From: Phocaeicola plebeius DSM 17135
Lineage (GTDB): Bacteria; Bacteroidota; Bacteroidia; Bacteroidales; Bacteroidaceae
Length of the DNA: 64,000 bases
Assembly (NCBI RefSeq): GCF_000187895.1
Contig: NZ_DS990135.1
Span: 1 to 64,000, forward strand
Reading direction: 5' to 3'
Shown here: positions 27,137 through 35,933 of the stretch, piece after piece
Position numbering within the stretch: the stretch's first letter is position 1
Layout of the letters: every line of letters begins with the position of its first letter
The notes under the pieces: generated by a model
Told to the model about the DNA's origin: nothing
Database searches by the model: none
What the model saw: the letters and a program-made list of their open reading frames with translations, nothing else
Translations under genes and position numbers: made by a program

Positions 27137-27982
27137 ATGGAGCGTAAATTAGCAGTGATTACAGGTGCCGACGGAGGAATGGGAACAGAGATTACCCGTG
27201 CGGTGGCGTTGGCTGGTTATCGGGTGATAATGGCCTGCTGTAACAGGGAAAAGGCTGAGGCTAAAAGAGAGTGGCTGGTGAAGGAGACAGGGAATCCGGA
27301 GGTGGAGGTCATGTATATTGATTTGGCTTCGTTGGTTTCTGTGGCTGACTTTGCGGAGCGACTTTGTGCCCGTGGGGAGAGGCTGGCATTGCTGATGAAC
27401 AATGCCGGGACGATGGAAACTGGTCGCAGACTGACGGAGGATGGATTGGAGCGTACGGTGAGTGTGAATTATGTGGGGCCTTATCTGTTGACACGCAGGT
27501 TACTTCCACTAATGGGAGAGGGAAGCAGAGTGGTCAACATGGTGTCGTGTACGTATGCAATCGGACGGCTGGATTTCCCGGATTTTTTCTTGCGCGGAAA
27601 GAAGGGGAGTTTCTGGCGAATACCGGTTTATAGCAATACGAAATTAGCTTTGACGCTTTTTACGCTTGAATTGGCAGCTCGTGTGAAGGAGAGAGGTATT
27701 GTGGTGAATGCGGCTGATCCGGGCATTGTATCGACGGATATTATTACCATGCACATGTGGTTTGACCCTTTGACGGATATTTTCTTCCGGCCGTTTATCC
27801 GGACACCTCGTCAAGGGGCAGCTACGGCAATCGGCTTGTTGCTGGATGAAGAGGCAGGCAAGCGTACCGGTACATTGAATGTAAGCGGACGTGCTGTAAA
27901 GTTATCCGGGAAGTATCTTCCTCATGTGCAACAGCAGGAGTTGTGGGAGCGTACGGAAGAGATTGTGAAGAAGTGGTTATAA
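27137..27982 (+). CDS. short-chain dehydrogenase/reductase (hydroxysteroid dehydrogenase candidate)
   Basis: A 281-residue SDR enzyme; the ATG at 27137, one base after the OYE stop codon, is chosen over a TTG at 27119. Classical motifs are present: TGADGGMG for the dinucleotide (about 10-17), NNAG (about 86-89), catalytic serine in NMVSCTY and the YSNTK active site (YxxxK). No signal peptide is present. By context it would oxidise or reduce the 3-hydroxyl/3-oxo group of a steroid nucleus and complete a 3-oxo, delta-4, 5-reduction set with the two upstream genes. Other SDR substrates cannot be excluded. Confidence 0.8.
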   Translation: MERKLAVITGADGGMGTEITRAVALAGYRVIMACCNREKAEAKREWLVKETGNPEVEVMYIDLASLVSVADFAERLCARGERLALLMNNAGTMETGRRLTEDGLERTVSVNYVGPYLLTRRLLPLMGEGSRVVNMVSCTYAIGRLDFPDFFLRGKKGSFWRIPVYSNTKLALTLFTLELAARVKERGIVVNAADPGIVSTDIITMHMWFDPLTDIFFRPFIRTPRQGAATAIGLLLDEEAGKRTGTLNVSGRAVKLSGKYLPHVQQQELWERTEEIVKKWL

Positions 27983-27997
27983 GATGTATAAATGAAA

Positions 27998-28032
27998 ACG
28001 GGCCGGCTTATCTGTGTGACAAGTCGGCCCGT
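27998..28032. terminator. hairpin between convergent operon and ddh
   Basis: ACGGGCCGGCTT (27998-28009) pairs with AAGTCGGCCCGT (28021-28032) with one G-T pair. It lies between the end of the steroid-type operon and the end of the leftward ddh gene and probably terminates both. Confidence 0.75.
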
Positions 28033-28050
28033 AGCGTTAAAGATTATGTA

Positions 28051-28950
28051 TTATACCAAATGAGCAATCAGTTCTTCACGGTCGCCTGCTAACAGGTCGA
28101 TAACCGGAACTTCAATCATGGTGTAGCATCCCGGTTGCTGCTTCATAGAAGCACGAGCTACACAAACCAGTACCTGAGCTGTCAGAGCCGGGTTGTTGAT
28201 CTTCATGTCAAATTCGAAGAGCTGGTTGTGAGTCTTACCTGATACACCTTTACGAACCAGGTTTACACCGTGACCTACATCGTTCAGGTCGTCTACGCAA
28301 GGAACCTGGATAACATGTGTTTCATCGTTTACAAAATAGGGGTCAGCTTTGATAGCTGCTTCTACTGTCTTGAAATCTGCACCTTCTTCCAGTTCTACAT
28401 ATACCATACGGCGGTGAATACCTGTTCCTACCGGGATAGTCATAGACAACGCATCTTTTACTCCGGCAATGGCGCGAACGGCTACAGAGTGTCCCATGCT
28501 GCGGCCCGGACCGAAGTTAGTGTAAGTGATTCCTTTCGGAGCGATGGCTTCCAGCAACGCACGTACTACAGAGTCGCTTCCCGGATCCCATCCGGCAGAA
28601 ATGATAGCTACTGCGTTGTGAGCTTTTGCTGTTTCACCCAAAGAACGGCGCAGGCTGGTAATCTGAGTGTGGATGTCGAAGCTGTCTACCGTGTTGATTC
28701 CTAATGCAAGGATTTCTTTTGCATATTGTTCTACGCTGCGGGTCGGAGTTGCCAGAATAGCTACATCCACATCTTTCAGTTCGCGAATATCTTTTACTAC
28801 AGGATAATCGGCCAGTTCTGCAGGTTTGTTTTCTGCTCCATTACGGCGTACGATACCTGCTACTTCAAAATCAGGAGCTGCTTCAAGAGCTTCCAGTGTG
28901 AATTTTCCGATGTTTCCGTAACCTACTACGGCTGCTCTAATCTTTTTCAT
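28051..28950 (-). CDS. ddh: meso-diaminopimelate dehydrogenase
   Basis: From the ATG at 28950 the protein has 299 residues, close to family length; the open frame upstream adds 31 non-conserved residues. It catalyses NADPH-dependent one-step formation of meso-diaminopimelate from tetrahydrodipicolinate, for lysine and peptidoglycan. The N-terminal Rossmann motif VVGYGNIG (about 8-15), ATPTRSVEQYA, SAGWDPGSDSVVRAL and NFGPGRSMGHSVAVRAI are characteristic. It is monocistronic and divergent from ruvA. Confidence 0.92.
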   Translation of the reverse strand: MKKIRAAVVGYGNIGKFTLEALEAAPDFEVAGIVRRNGAENKPAELADYPVVKDIRELKDVDVAILATPTRSVEQYAKEILALGINTVDSFDIHTQITSLRRSLGETAKAHNAVAIISAGWDPGSDSVVRALLEAIAPKGITYTNFGPGRSMGHSVAVRAIAGVKDALSMTIPVGTGIHRRMVYVELEEGADFKTVEAAIKADPYFVNDETHVIQVPCVDDLNDVGHGVNLVRKGVSGKTHNQLFEFDMKINNPALTAQVLVCVARASMKQQPGCYTMIEVPVIDLLAGDREELIAHLV

Positions 28951-28989
28951 ATTTCTTATTTGTTTTAAGTTGTTTCGTTTTAGTTGGCG

Positions 28990-29018
28990 CAAAAATACAG
29001 AATTAGAATCATTCCAAA
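28990..29018 (-). promoter_or_regulatory. promoter of ddh
   Basis: On the minus strand TATTTTTG (complement of 28990-28997) matches TAnnTTTG, and TTTG (complement of 29015-29018) lies 17 bases upstream as a -33 element. The start codon follows about 39 bases downstream. Confidence 0.6.
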
Positions 29019-29084
29019 CAAGCAATAAAGCCACGAATTCCAAAAAAATCTGGCTGAACTTACAATTTATAACTTTCTTATCGT

Positions 29085-29092
29085 TATTTTTG
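29085..29092 (+). promoter_or_regulatory. Bacteroidetes -7 element for ruvA
   Basis: TATTTTTG matches TAnnTTTG and lies 29 bases before the ruvA ATG. No good -33 element is seen at the expected distance. Confidence 0.5.
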
Positions 29093-29121
29093 TTCTCCGT
29101 TTTATAAATTGTTAGAAAAAC

Positions 29122-29718
29122 ATGATTGAATATATCAAAGGAGAACTTGTGGATGCTACTCCGGCGTGGGTGGTTGTAGAGTGTAATGGATTAGGATATG
29201 GAATTAATGTGTCGCTGAACACTTACTCTGCCGTACAGGGAAAAAAGGAGGTCAAACTCTATATATATGAGGCCATCCGTGAAGATGCGTATGTGTTATA
29301 TGGATTTGCCACCCGTCAGGAGAGGGAATTGTTTTTGTTGCTTATCAGTGTATCGGGCATTGGAGGAAATACGGCACGTATGATTTTGTCGGCACTTTCT
29401 CCTTCGGAATTGTGTAACGTGATTGGCAGTGGAAACGACAAGCTGCTGAAGACCGTGAAGGGAATTGGCTTGAAAACGGCCCAGCGCATCATTGTGGAGC
29501 TGAAAGATAAGATTGCAGTGACAGGTATAGAGAGTGCGGCAACCGTCAAATCGGTGGCTGTAGCTGCCAATACGGAAATATATGAAGAGGCAGTGGCTGC
29601 ATTGACCATGTTGGGATTTGCACAGGCTCCTTCTCAAAAGGTGACCGCGCAGATTCTCAAGGAGGAACCGGATGCGCCTGTGGAAAAAGTAATCAAGCTT
29701 GCTTTAAAGCGACTTTAA
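29122..29718 (+). CDS. ruvA: Holliday junction branch migration protein RuvA
   Basis: A 198-residue protein of the normal length. RuvA binds four-way DNA junctions and loads the RuvB helicase during recombination repair. Domain I, an OB fold (about 1-62), begins [11 protein letters not shown]. Two helix-hairpin-helix motifs are visible ([16 protein letters not shown] and [20 protein letters not shown], about 73-120), and a C-terminal UBA-like domain ends [13 protein letters not shown]. It is separated from lgt by a repetitive intergenic region. Confidence 0.95.
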   Translation: MIEYIKGELVDATPAWVVVECNGLGYGINVSLNTYSAVQGKKEVKLYIYEAIREDAYVLYGFATRQERELFLLLISVSGIGGNTARMILSALSPSELCNVIGSGNDKLLKTVKGIGLKTAQRIIVELKDKIAVTGIESAATVKSVAVAANTEIYEEAVAALTMLGFAQAPSQKVTAQILKEEPDAPVEKVIKLALKRL

Positions 29719-29728
29719 ATCAGTATTT

Positions 29729-29828
29729 TATCGTTTCTCAGTACTTCCTTGGCAGTATTGTAGTACTTTCCCGGCAGTACTGGAGTTTTCTCACGGAAGT
29801 ACTGAAGTACTGCTTAGGGAGTACTGAG
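29729..29828. repeat. AGTACT palindrome cluster
   Basis: Within 100 bases after ruvA the motif AGTACT occurs six times, plus one AGTATT variant (GCAGTATTG). Longer inverted pairs can form, for example TCAGTACTTCC (29738-29748) with GGAAGTACTGA (29795-29805) and CTCAGTACT (29737-29745) with AGTACTGAG (29820-29828). The units can fold in several competing ways. Unit sequence differs from the repeats at 15990 and 46693, so this is a separate family. The function is unknown. Confidence 0.65.
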
Positions 29829-29947
29829 CGGTGGGGCTGGTCTTCGCGTGAAAGGGGTAATACACCCTCAAAGAGTGTTTCTTCTGTTTTGAAGCAATAC
29901 ATTTTTTTTGTTCCTTTGTGAAGTTTATTGATTAAAAATTAAGTAGC

Positions 29948-30775
29948 ATGACATTTGCGAGCATTGTATGGGATGTGGATCCGGTGCTGGTTCATTTGGG
30001 TTCGCTCGAAATCCGTTGGTATGGGCTGATGTGGGGGCTGGGATTTATTCTGGCTTACGAAATGGTTTCCCGTTTGTTTAAGAAGGAAGGGTATCCGGAA
30101 AACTGGGCCGACAAACTGTTTGTATATTGTATTGTCAGCAGTGTGATTGGAGCTCGTCTGGGGCACTGCTTGTTCTATGAATGGGATTATTATGGAGCGC
30201 ATCCGGCAGAAATCCTGAAAATCTGGAAAGGCGGACTGGCTAGTCACGGAGGTGTATTTGCCTTGATACTGGCTTTAATCTGGTATTCCAAGACAGTGAC
30301 GAAAAAAAGCGTATGGTGGTTGTTCGACCGTATGATACCAGCCGTAGCGGTGGTTTGTATGTGTATCCGTTTCGGTAACTTGATGAACTCCGAGATTTTC
30401 GGCTATCCCACGACCTTACCATGGGGATTTGAGTTTGTCCGCTCGCGTGAATGGCAGGAACTGTATAATCAGAATGGAGTGGCGCAGGCTTGTCATCCTA
30501 CTCAGATTTATGAAATGCTTTACTGTCTGGTGGCACTGGTTGTATCGTGGTTTATGTATCACAAACTTCATTTAGGTAAACGAATTGGATTGACTACAGG
30601 TGTTTCTTTGCTAATCTTTTTCGGTGCCCGTTTCGGATTGGAATTCATGAAGAATCCGCAGGTAGCTGAAGAAGTAGGTATGACGTTGAACATAGGACAA
30701 TGGTTGAGTGTGCCGTTGATATTGTTAGGTATATATCTGATTGTGACCAGCGGAAAAAGGAAAGAAGCCTTTTAA
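29948..30775 (+). CDS. lgt: prolipoprotein diacylglyceryl transferase
   Basis: A 275-residue integral membrane enzyme with about seven membrane segments. It transfers diacylglycerol from phosphatidylglycerol to the lipobox cysteine of prolipoproteins, the first step in making the many SusD-type and other lipoproteins coded here. Family sequences: EIRWYGLMWGLGF, GARLGHCLFYEWDYY (signature region around residues 66-80), GGLASHGG and CHPTQIYEMLYCL. The ATG at 29948 follows an AT-rich leader. Confidence 0.95.
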   Translation: MTFASIVWDVDPVLVHLGSLEIRWYGLMWGLGFILAYEMVSRLFKKEGYPENWADKLFVYCIVSSVIGARLGHCLFYEWDYYGAHPAEILKIWKGGLASHGGVFALILALIWYSKTVTKKSVWWLFDRMIPAVAVVCMCIRFGNLMNSEIFGYPTTLPWGFEFVRSREWQELYNQNGVAQACHPTQIYEMLYCLVALVVSWFMYHKLHLGKRIGLTTGVSLLIFFGARFGLEFMKNPQVAEEVGMTLNIGQWLSVPLILLGIYLIVTSGKRKEAF

Positions 30776-30813
30776 TAAAGATAGTTCTCTTGCTTGAAGC
30801 AAGTTGTTGTACG

Positions 30814-30873
30814 AATGTTTCATCCTTGAATAACTATGTTACATGCAACATAATTATTCGAGGATGAAACATT
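30814..30873. promoter_or_regulatory. 60-bp near-palindrome upstream of PUL 2 susC (site A)
   Basis: The 60 bases are symmetric at 54 of 60 positions around 30843.5. They contain four copies of a half-site TGTTnCATnY: two direct on the plus strand at 30816 and 30837 (21 bases apart) and their mirror copies on the minus strand. The right end lies 28 bases before the -7 element at 30902. A copy of identical length and spacing stands before 37906 (site B). This fits an operator for a regulator with AraC-type DNA-binding domains, such as the HTCS at 46900. Because TTTTTT follows at 30872-30877, it could also work as the lgt terminator. Confidence 0.65.
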
Positions 30874-30901
30874 TTTTATATGCCTTTTAGTTGCTGGACC
30901 A

Positions 30902-30909
30902 TACATTTG
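30902..30909 (+). promoter_or_regulatory. -7 element of the PUL 2 susC promoter
   Basis: TACATTTG matches TAnnTTTG; the ATG follows at 30970. No TTTG -33 element is present at the usual distance, as expected of an activator-dependent promoter. Confidence 0.65.
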
Positions 30910-30969
30910 CCATACCGTTTTGAACGGTGTATGAAATAAAATTGGTGTTGAACTTAAATTAATGCGTAA

Positions 30970-33900
30970 ATGAAAAGCGACAAAAGAGCATTATTTTTTA
31001 CACTCCTGTTTACTATGGTGTGTATGGTATTGCAAGCACAAAGTTTGCAGGTTGAGGGGACTGTGATTTCCAAGTCGGATGGTGAACCCATTATTGGGGC
31101 TACTGTACTAGAAAAAGGTACTACAAACGGTACGATTACCGATTTTGATGGTAAATTCTCTTTATCAGTAAAGCAAGGAGCTGAAATTACCATTTCTTAT
31201 GTAGGTTTTAAATCTCAAACATTAAAAGTTAAAGGAGTTTTGAAGGTTATTCTGGAAGAGGACTCTGAAATGCTGCAGGAAGTTGTGGTGACGGGTTATA
31301 CCACTCAGCGTAAGGCTGATTTGACTGGATCTGTGGCTGTGGTATCTACAGAATCGCTAAAGACAACTTCTGATACTGATCCCATGCGTGCTTTGCAGGG
31401 AAAGGTGGCAGGTATGACGATTACAGGAAACGGTTCTCCAAGTGGTACAGCTACGGTACGTATTCGTGGTATCGGTTCTTTTAACTCTTCTCAGGATCCG
31501 CTTTATGTAATTGATGGGGTACCTACTAATATGTCTCTTAACTCATTGAATACAAATGATATTGAGAGTATGCAAGTCTTGAAAGATGCGGCTTCTGCTT
31601 CTATTTACGGTTCGCGGGCTTCAAATGGTGTTATTATCATTACTACGAAGAAAGGTAAGAAAGCAGATAAAGTGAAAGTGGATTTCTCAGCCAACCTGAC
31701 TGCCCAGTTCTATACTTCACAGTCATTGATGGATGTTTGTAATTCATCAGAATATGCTACTGCAATGGCACAGGCCGCATTAAATGATGGACTGGATCCG
31801 GTTTCGTATGCAAGCAACTACGGCTTAAATTTGAATGCAGCGTCGGGAACTCCTATTACTGTCTGGAACCCGAGTACTAGCCAGTATGTAAATTATACGG
31901 TCAATGGTTTGTATGACGGATATATTAACAGTAAGAAAACCATGCGTTACTCTGATACTGACTGGATGGATGAAATATCAAGAGTAGGTTTCTCTCAGAA
32001 TTATGATCTTTCTCTTTCACATGCCAATGATAAACATTCTACCATGTTCTCATTGGGATATAAAAAGAATAATGGTATTTTGAAATATACGGATTTTGAA
32101 AATATTTCTGCCCGTATGAATTCATCATACAATGTAAATAAATACATTACGGTTGGAGAAAACTTTACGGTAACTTATACCAGTCAGGTAGATTGTGCAC
32201 CGATGGAAAATGCGTTGAAGATGGCCCCTATTGTACCGGTCTATGAAGAAGACGGAACTACATTCTCTGGTCCGGTCGGAGGTATGAGTGACCGTCAGAA
32301 TCCTTTGCGTGAACAGTATCAAAATAAAGACAATGCATTGAACTACTGGAGATTGTTCGGAAATGGATATGTAGATATAAAACCTTTCAAGGGCTTTGTT
32401 TTCCGTTCTAACTTCGGATTGGATTTCTATAATTCATTTATTAATGCAATGACTCATACCTATCATTCTGATATTGTAAACAATGACATTGCTAAAACCA
32501 CGTTGTCAAATAAGAATGAAGTGAACTGGACATGGTCAAATACCATTAATTATAATTTTAATGTAGCTAGCAAGCACGATATCAATGTGTTGTTGGGAGC
32601 TGAATTGTCCAAGCAAAGTTCTATTGATTTTTCTGCTTATTCAGAAGGCTATGCGTTGGAGGATGTAGATTATATGTGGCCTAATGCTGCTACAGGTGTG
32701 ATGAAGAATACAGGTGCTAAGGTCGGATATAGACTAGCTTCTTTCTTCGGAAAAGTAGATTACAACTATGATGATTTTATCTTGGCTTCATTTACAATTC
32801 GTCGAGATGGTTCTTCTCGTTTTGGTAAAGGCAATCGTTGGGGTACATTCCCGGCAGCTACATTAGGTTTGCGTTTGTCAAAACTGCTGAAAGCAAACTG
32901 GATGGATGATTGGAAAGTCAGATTATCTTGGGGACAGACTGGTAACCAGGCTATTGATAATAATGCACAGTTTGGTTTGTACGTAGTAGATTATGGATTG
33001 GATCGGGTGACTTCAACTGCATATGATTTATATCTTCAAGGTTCTGGTACCTTCCCTTCAGGGTATCGTGCTACTCAGCTTGCCAATCCGGATTTGAAAT
33101 GGGAATCGGCTACACAATATAATATAGGTACAGATTTTGCATTCCTGAACAACAGTTTGTATGGAACTATTGATGGGTATATTAAGGATGTAGATGACAT
33201 GTTGATTAATCCTGCTTATTTAGGAGCAATCGGTGAAGGTGGTGCGTCTTGGCTGAATGGACCTTCTTTGCGGAACTGGGGTATGGAGTTCAGTTTAGGA
33301 TATCGGAAGTCGTTGGCCTGTGGCTTAGGCTTGGATATCAATGCTAATGTAGACTTTTTCCGAAATAAAGTGACTTATCTGCCGGCTACCACTACGGGTT
33401 CATACGCACATACGTCTAAAGAAAATCTGGTAGAGTCTGGTATGCCTTATGGTTCTTCTGTAGGATATGTGGTAGAAGGTATTTTCCAGAACCAGGCTGA
33501 AGTAGATGCTTCCGGACAGGCAAATGCTCGTGTGGGCGGTTTGAAATATGCGGATTTGGATGGAAATGGCATCATAACTTCTGATGATCAGGACTGGATT
33601 TATAATCCGGTTCCGGCTTTCTCTTATGGCTTGAATATTGCATTGAACTATAAGAACTTTGATTTGAGTATGTTCTGGCAGGGGGTATACGATCAGGATG
33701 TATACAATAACCAAAAGGCACAAACTGATTTCTGGAGTATTACCGATGCAGGTTCTAACAAAGGATCTCGTTTGTTGGGAGCTTGGAACACCAATAATAC
33801 CGGTTCTACTATACCGGCTCTGACTACCAATAATACGGCCGACGAGGGTAGAGCTTCCAGCTATTATGTAGAAAACGGATCTTATTTGAAATTACGTAAT

Positions 33901-34092
33901 CTTCAGGTGGGATATACGGTTCCTACTTCTTTCTTATCGAAGTTCAAGATGACCAGTGCCCGAATTTACTTGTCAGGTCAAAATCTGCTGACTATCAAGA
34001 GTAAGAGCTTGACTTGTCCTGATCCGGAAAATCCGAACTGGAATTATCCGCTTGTTACTTCTGTTTCATTTGGTTTACAAATTGGTTTTTAA
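30970..34092 (+). CDS. SusC-family TonB-dependent transporter (fructan-type PUL)
   Basis: A 1040-residue outer membrane transporter. It has a signal peptide (about 1-23, ending VLQAQ), a CarboxypepD-like domain (about 26-103, GEPIIGATVLEKGTTNGTIT), a plug (from EVVVTGYTTQRKADLTGSVA, about 113) and a TonB-type barrel ending in IGF. There is no STN domain, which agrees with HTCS rather than ECF-sigma control. It starts the operon of susC, susD and GH32 behind the palindrome at 30814. Substrate is judged from neighbours: fructan or fructo-oligosaccharide. Confidence 0.93.
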   Translation: MKSDKRALFFTLLFTMVCMVLQAQSLQVEGTVISKSDGEPIIGATVLEKGTTNGTITDFDGKFSLSVKQGAEITISYVGFKSQTLKVKGVLKVILEEDSEMLQEVVVTGYTTQRKADLTGSVAVVSTESLKTTSDTDPMRALQGKVAGMTITGNGSPSGTATVRIRGIGSFNSSQDPLYVIDGVPTNMSLNSLNTNDIESMQVLKDAASASIYGSRASNGVIIITTKKGKKADKVKVDFSANLTAQFYTSQSLMDVCNSSEYATAMAQAALNDGLDPVSYASNYGLNLNAASGTPITVWNPSTSQYVNYTVNGLYDGYINSKKTMRYSDTDWMDEISRVGFSQNYDLSLSHANDKHSTMFSLGYKKNNGILKYTDFENISARMNSSYNVNKYITVGENFTVTYTSQVDCAPMENALKMAPIVPVYEEDGTTFSGPVGGMSDRQNPLREQYQNKDNALNYWRLFGNGYVDIKPFKGFVFRSNFGLDFYNSFINAMTHTYHSDIVNNDIAKTTLSNKNEVNWTWSNTINYNFNVASKHDINVLLGAELSKQSSIDFSAYSEGYALEDVDYMWPNAATGVMKNTGAKVGYRLASFFGKVDYNYDDFILASFTIRRDGSSRFGKGNRWGTFPAATLGLRLSKLLKANWMDDWKVRLSWGQTGNQAIDNNAQFGLYVVDYGLDRVTSTAYDLYLQGSGTFPSGYRATQLANPDLKWESATQYNIGTDFAFLNNSLYGTIDGYIKDVDDMLINPAYLGAIGEGGASWLNGPSLRNWGMEFSLGYRKSLACGLGLDINANVDFFRNKVTYLPATTTGSYAHTSKENLVESGMPYGSSVGYVVEGIFQNQAEVDASGQANARVGGLKYADLDGNGIITSDDQDWIYNPVPAFSYGLNIALNYKNFDLSMFWQGVYDQDVYNNQKAQTDFWSITDAGSNKGSRLLGAWNTNNTGSTIPALTTNNTADEGRASSYYVENGSYLKLRNLQVGYTVPTSFLSKFKMTSARIYLSGQNLLTIKSKSLTCPDPENPNWNYPLVTSVSFGLQIGF

Positions 34093-34102
34093 TTTTAAAA
34101 TA

Positions 34103-35848
34103 ATGGATATGATGAAAAAATATATATTTCTGGCAGCTTGTGCATTAGGTTTGTCATTGACAAGTTGTGAAGACTTTTTAGACTATACTCCGACTGCAGT
34201 GGTGGATGAGGAACAGGCATTCTCAGAACCGGAGAAAATGGTAAATTCGGCTTATGCCATGTTGGGAGATTGCTGGTACACTTATCCGTTTAACCTGTTC
34301 CCTTATGGTGACGTAAGTTCTGATGATTGCCTGAAGGGTGGTTCTGGAACAACAGATACAGGCTATCATGCTTTTGATATTTGGACTACATTGACCGCTA
34401 CTACTCCGGGTGAAATGGATGAGCTTTGGTACCGTTTGTATGCTGCTGTTTCTCGTTGTAATCGTGCGTTGATTTCGTTGGAACGGAATGGAGATAGTTT
34501 GGGAGAAGATGTGAAAGAACAGCGTGTTGCCGAAGTGCGTTTCTTGCGTGGACATTTCTATTTTAAACTTCTGACTGTGTTCCGTCAGGTTCCTTGGATT
34601 GATGAACAAGTAGTAGAGGATAATTCATATGAACAAGTTAGTAATACAGCGTTGACTTACGAACAATTGTTTCAGAAAGTAATCGATGATTTCAAGGCGG
34701 CTTATGATGTGTTACCTGTAAAAGAACCGGGGGAGGACGGCCGGGCTAATAAAATTGCGGCTGCAGCTTATTTGGCTAAATGTTATCTGACTTTGGCGTG
34801 GGGAGACGGATATGAAGCAACTACCGGTGAAGGCCATATCAATTCTGAATACATGCAGAAAGTAATAACTTATACAGATGATGTGGTAGCTTCTGATTAC
34901 GGATATCTGGAAGATTATGGCGATATCTTCTTGCCTGCTTATAAAAATAGTAAGGAATCAATTTTTGCAGTTCAGTGTTCTGATTATGAAGATGATAATA
35001 CGACCTATGGACGTGCTAACTGGTCGAACATGCTGAATGGTTGCTGGCAGATGTGGTCTTGCGGATGGGATTTCCACAAACCTTCTCAGAATCTGGTGAA
35101 CGCCTTCAAGACCAGGAACGGCCTTCCGATGTTTGATGATTATAACAACGAGATTGATTATCCGATTAATGGACGACCTGACAACCAAAAGTGGGACCCG
35201 CGTTTGTTCCATACCGTAGGTATGCCCACTTTCCCTTACAAGTATGAGGCTGAATATACGATGACTACTGCCAATTCACGTACACCGAATACGTATGGAT
35301 ACTATACTTCGTTGAAAGAAGTTCCTCAGCGTTCTGAAGGGGAAACCTATAATGGTTCATGGCAGGCATTCGCAATGAATGATTATGTATTCCGTTATAC
35401 AGATGTGATGTTGATGCGTGCAGAAGCTTTGATTGAACTGAACAGATTAGATGAGGCTGAGAAGATTGTAAATGACATTCGTGGTCGTGCTGCTTTATCG
35501 GTCAACAAACACATTGGTTATGCAAAAGATCAGTGTGAGATAGCCCAGTATCCTGATAATTATTTTACATCTAAGGAAGTGGCACGTAAATGTTTGCGCT
35601 GGGAACGTCGTTTGGAAATGGCAATGGAGAATGGACGTTTCTTTGATTTGCGCCGTTGGGGAATTGCGTCGGAAACATTGAATGCTTATTTCCTGACTGA
35701 GCAGAATGACGTTTACGAAGGACAGACTTATGGACAATATTATAAGGATGCTCATTTTACTGCGGGTAAGAATGAGTTCTTCCCGATACCTTATAACCAG
35801 ATGTATTATATTCCTGGGTTGTACACTCAGAATAAAGGATATGAATAA
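34103..35848 (+). CDS. SusD/RagB-family glycan-binding lipoprotein (PUL 2)
   Basis: A 581-residue surface lipoprotein from the ATG at 34103 (ATGs at 34109 and 34112 are close alternatives; the longer open frame overlaps susC). The lipobox is LGLSLTSC with Cys near residue 22. SusD features include EQRVAEVRFLRGHFYFKLL, the EDGRANKIAAAAYLAKCYLTLA helical repeat and the C-terminal RWERRLEMAMENGRFFDLRRWG in two pieces. It partners the upstream SusC, 10 bases away, in binding glycan at the cell surface. Confidence 0.93.
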   Translation: MDMMKKYIFLAACALGLSLTSCEDFLDYTPTAVVDEEQAFSEPEKMVNSAYAMLGDCWYTYPFNLFPYGDVSSDDCLKGGSGTTDTGYHAFDIWTTLTATTPGEMDELWYRLYAAVSRCNRALISLERNGDSLGEDVKEQRVAEVRFLRGHFYFKLLTVFRQVPWIDEQVVEDNSYEQVSNTALTYEQLFQKVIDDFKAAYDVLPVKEPGEDGRANKIAAAAYLAKCYLTLAWGDGYEATTGEGHINSEYMQKVITYTDDVVASDYGYLEDYGDIFLPAYKNSKESIFAVQCSDYEDDNTTYGRANWSNMLNGCWQMWSCGWDFHKPSQNLVNAFKTRNGLPMFDDYNNEIDYPINGRPDNQKWDPRLFHTVGMPTFPYKYEAEYTMTTANSRTPNTYGYYTSLKEVPQRSEGETYNGSWQAFAMNDYVFRYTDVMLMRAEALIELNRLDEAEKIVNDIRGRAALSVNKHIGYAKDQCEIAQYPDNYFTSKEVARKCLRWERRLEMAMENGRFFDLRRWGIASETLNAYFLTEQNDVYEGQTYGQYYKDAHFTAGKNEFFPIPYNQMYYIPGLYTQNKGYE

Positions 35849-35858
35849 TAAGATAGAT

Positions 35859-35900
35859 TTTCCTTTTTCTTCCTTATGTCAACAAGGAAGAAAAAGGAAA
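35859..35900 (+). other. long intergenic hairpin between susD and GH32
   Basis: A perfect 17-bp stem (35859-35875 with 35884-35900) with an 8-base loop. Its right arm is purine-rich and no T run follows, so it is more likely an mRNA processing or 3'-end protection structure that sets relative expression of susC/D over the GH32 gene than a full terminator. Confidence 0.55.
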
Positions 35901-35933
35901 TAACATAGCGATATATATTAAAAACATAATTTT

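Noticed and set aside
29729..29828. Possible CRISPR array
   Set aside because: The repeats are 6-11 bases, palindromic and irregularly spaced, with no cas genes in the window.
30814..30877. Site A read simply as the lgt terminator
   Set aside because: It could terminate, but the equal geometry of site B, which has no T run, makes a purely terminator explanation unsatisfying; both readings are kept open in the findings.
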